This document shows, piece after piece, positions 57,601-58,907 of a DNA stretch of 58,907 nt. Position numbers and translations under genes: made by a program. Position 1 is the first letter of the stretch. Every line of letters begins with the position of its first letter. The notes under the pieces are model-generated. The model did not search any database, had not been told where the DNA came from, and was given only the letters and a program-made list of their open reading frames with translations. Source of the stretch: Cryptomeria japonica (Eukaryota > Streptophyta > Pinopsida > Cupressales > Cupressaceae); contig NW_026729202.1 of the NCBI RefSeq assembly GCF_030272615.1, positions 87,501 through 146,407 on the forward strand, read 5' to 3'.

Positions 57601-58188
57601 AAACGGAACGCGGGTGCCATCTTGAGCCCTTCCTGATGCGCAGCCCAGGCAAGTTGTGCGCACCAAGGTGCCCACCCTGGCGGAGGTGCGCGCCCGGGGC
57701 AAACCGGGCTCCGACTTCGTGCACTGCATGGTGCCCACCAAGGCGCGCAACCCAGCCAAGGTGCCCACCGCAGCGAAGGTGCACGCGAGGTGCGCACCCG
57801 AGGTGCACACCCGGGGCAAACCGGGCTCCGACTTCGTGCACGCCGCACCTTGGAGCACACTTCAGAGCGCTCCTTGGTACGCACCAGGGCGCGCAACCCA
57901 GCCAAGGTGCTCACCCCGGCGAAGGTGCACGCGAGGTGCGCACCCGGGGCAAACCGGGCTCGGACTTCGTGCACGCCGCACCTTGGAGCACACATCGGAG
58001 CGCTCCCGGGTTCGCACCAGCATTGCGCACCTTTGATGCGCTGCCTTCACTAATTTCCAGAAAAGGCAAAAAAAAGAAAAAAATGAGATTTTAAAATTTC
58101 CGTTTTGAAAGATAGTGAAAAAAACGGAACGCGGGTGCCATCTTGAGCCCGCCCTGGTGTGCAGCCCAGGCAAGTTGTGCGCACCAAG

Positions 58189-58907
58189 GCACCCACCCTG
58201 GCCAAGGTGGGTCACGGGGTGGGTCCTAGGGTGGGTAACGGGGTGGGTACTAAGGTGCGTGCCAAGGTGGGTCATAGGGTGGGTGCCAAGGTGGGCACCA
58301 GGGTGGGTGTGCACCAACCCTAGCCAGGGTAGGTCACGGGGTGGTTGTCGGGGTGGGCGTCAAGGAGCCAAGGTGGGTGGCAAGTAGCCAAGTTGCGTGC
58401 CAAGGTGGGTGTCGGGGTGGGTGCCAAGGATCCAAGGTGGGTGCCAAGGAACCAAGGTGGGTGTCTGGGTGGGTGCCGAGGTGGGAGCCAGGGTGGGTCC
58501 CAAGGTGAGTGCAAAGGTGGGTGCCAGGGTCAAGGTGAGTGCCAATGTGGGTTCCAAGGTGCCAGGGTCAGGGTGAGTGCCAATGTGGGTTCAAAGGTGC
58601 TAAGTTGGGTGCGAGGTTGGGTGCGAGGGTGGGTGGGTGCCAAGGTGTGCTAGGTGGAAGCCCGGGTGGGTCGGCATCCCATGGGTGTCGAGTTGGGTGC
58701 CTGATGGGTGCTTCTTGTCAAGTTTTAGTCGTCGGGACTCATTTCGAGCCTTAGAGGTCGTTTCTTGTCCGGTTGCCCTGTCTTCGACCTGGGAACCCAA
58801 TTTTGGTCCTCGGGTCCCATTTTTTTTTGTCTCGCATCCCACTTTTGGCCTGTGGCCTTTTCGGGGTCGATTCTCGTTGTTGGGCATCAGAGCATGTTTC
58901 TTCTCCT
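58189..58907 (+). repeat. 7.9-kb higher-order repeat, copy 7 (partial, cut by window end)
   Basis: Contains the G-rich segment and part of the T-rich island and stops before the 5S position. One extra G near 58879 (CGTTGTTGGGC for CGTTTTGGGC) again suggests lower base accuracy near the end. The array therefore continues beyond the window. Confidence 0.93.

Larger units (their letters stand above)
50263..58188 (+). repeat. 7.9-kb 5S-bearing higher-order repeat, copy 6 (noisy)
   Basis: Length 7926. Extra bases are a G at about 51747, an A in the run at about 55481 and a G at about 57440. Between about 54030 and 54800 there are about a dozen single-base indels and substitutions not seen in any other copy, for example CTATCAACTTAGCGC for CTTCCAACTTCGCGC and GTGGCACGC for GTGCACGC. 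Their type and clustering look like residual read error rather than biology. Confidence 0.93.

Noticed and set aside
10649-58907. Long open reading frames of 200-662 codons on both strands in the 7.9-kb repeats
   Set aside because: They overlap in up to several frames on both strands, consist of Ala/Pro/Arg/Gly/Cys/His repeats, start and stop at arbitrary points of the AT-rich blocks and break with single-base length changes. No domain or codon signal is visible.

Overview
The window looks like nuclear ribosomal DNA spacer from a land plant. It contains no credible protein-coding gene. The only certain genes are six identical or near-identical 5S rRNA genes on the + strand. Their helix I ends, box A and box C are plant-type. 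The form with GCGTTAGTGCACC near the 5' end resembles the form I associate with gymnosperms and other non-angiosperm plants. I cannot confirm the taxon without a search.

Layout from left to right. (1) 1-1030 holds degenerate spacer with short direct repeats and diverged copies of a 188-bp unit. (2) 1031-4712 is a tandem array of about 20 copies of that 188-bp unit. (3) 4713-9230 is a promoter zone. It has 13 copies of a 30-bp element that on the minus strand reads TATATAGGGGAGG, a close match to the plant RNA polymerase I initiation consensus (TATATA(R)GGGG). The copies lie in three repeat families: 441-490-bp units (3 copies, each with a conserved hairpin just downstream of the start), 311-bp units (4 copies) and 157-bp units (6 copies). 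Two short minisatellites interrupt the zone. (4) 9231-10648 is palindromic GGTGCRCACC sequence followed by a G-rich GGGTGGGTGCCAAGG tract. (5) 10649 to the end is an array of six full copies and a partial seventh of a 7.92-kb higher-order repeat. Each full copy carries one 5S gene with a T6 terminator, a T-rich island, and about 6 kb of GC-rich modules separated by 11 AT-rich blocks.

Read on the minus strand, the order is 5S-bearing repeats, spacer promoters, gene-proximal promoter, then external transcribed spacer (ETS) repeats. This is the expected order of a 35S rDNA intergenic spacer, with 18S expected to the left and 26S to the right of the window. Neither gene is present, so the 35S linkage is an inference. 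If correct, this is a linked (L-type) 5S/35S arrangement, of the kind known from Ginkgo and some Podocarpaceae. The 5S genes point opposite to 35S, and the spacer would exceed 58 kb, which is exceptionally long. An alternative is a 5S locus that captured 35S spacer sequence. The seven clear substitutions between higher-order copies are all C-to-T, six of them at CpG, which suggests a very young, methylated array. Dense small indels at 54.03-54.80 kb look like sequencing error.
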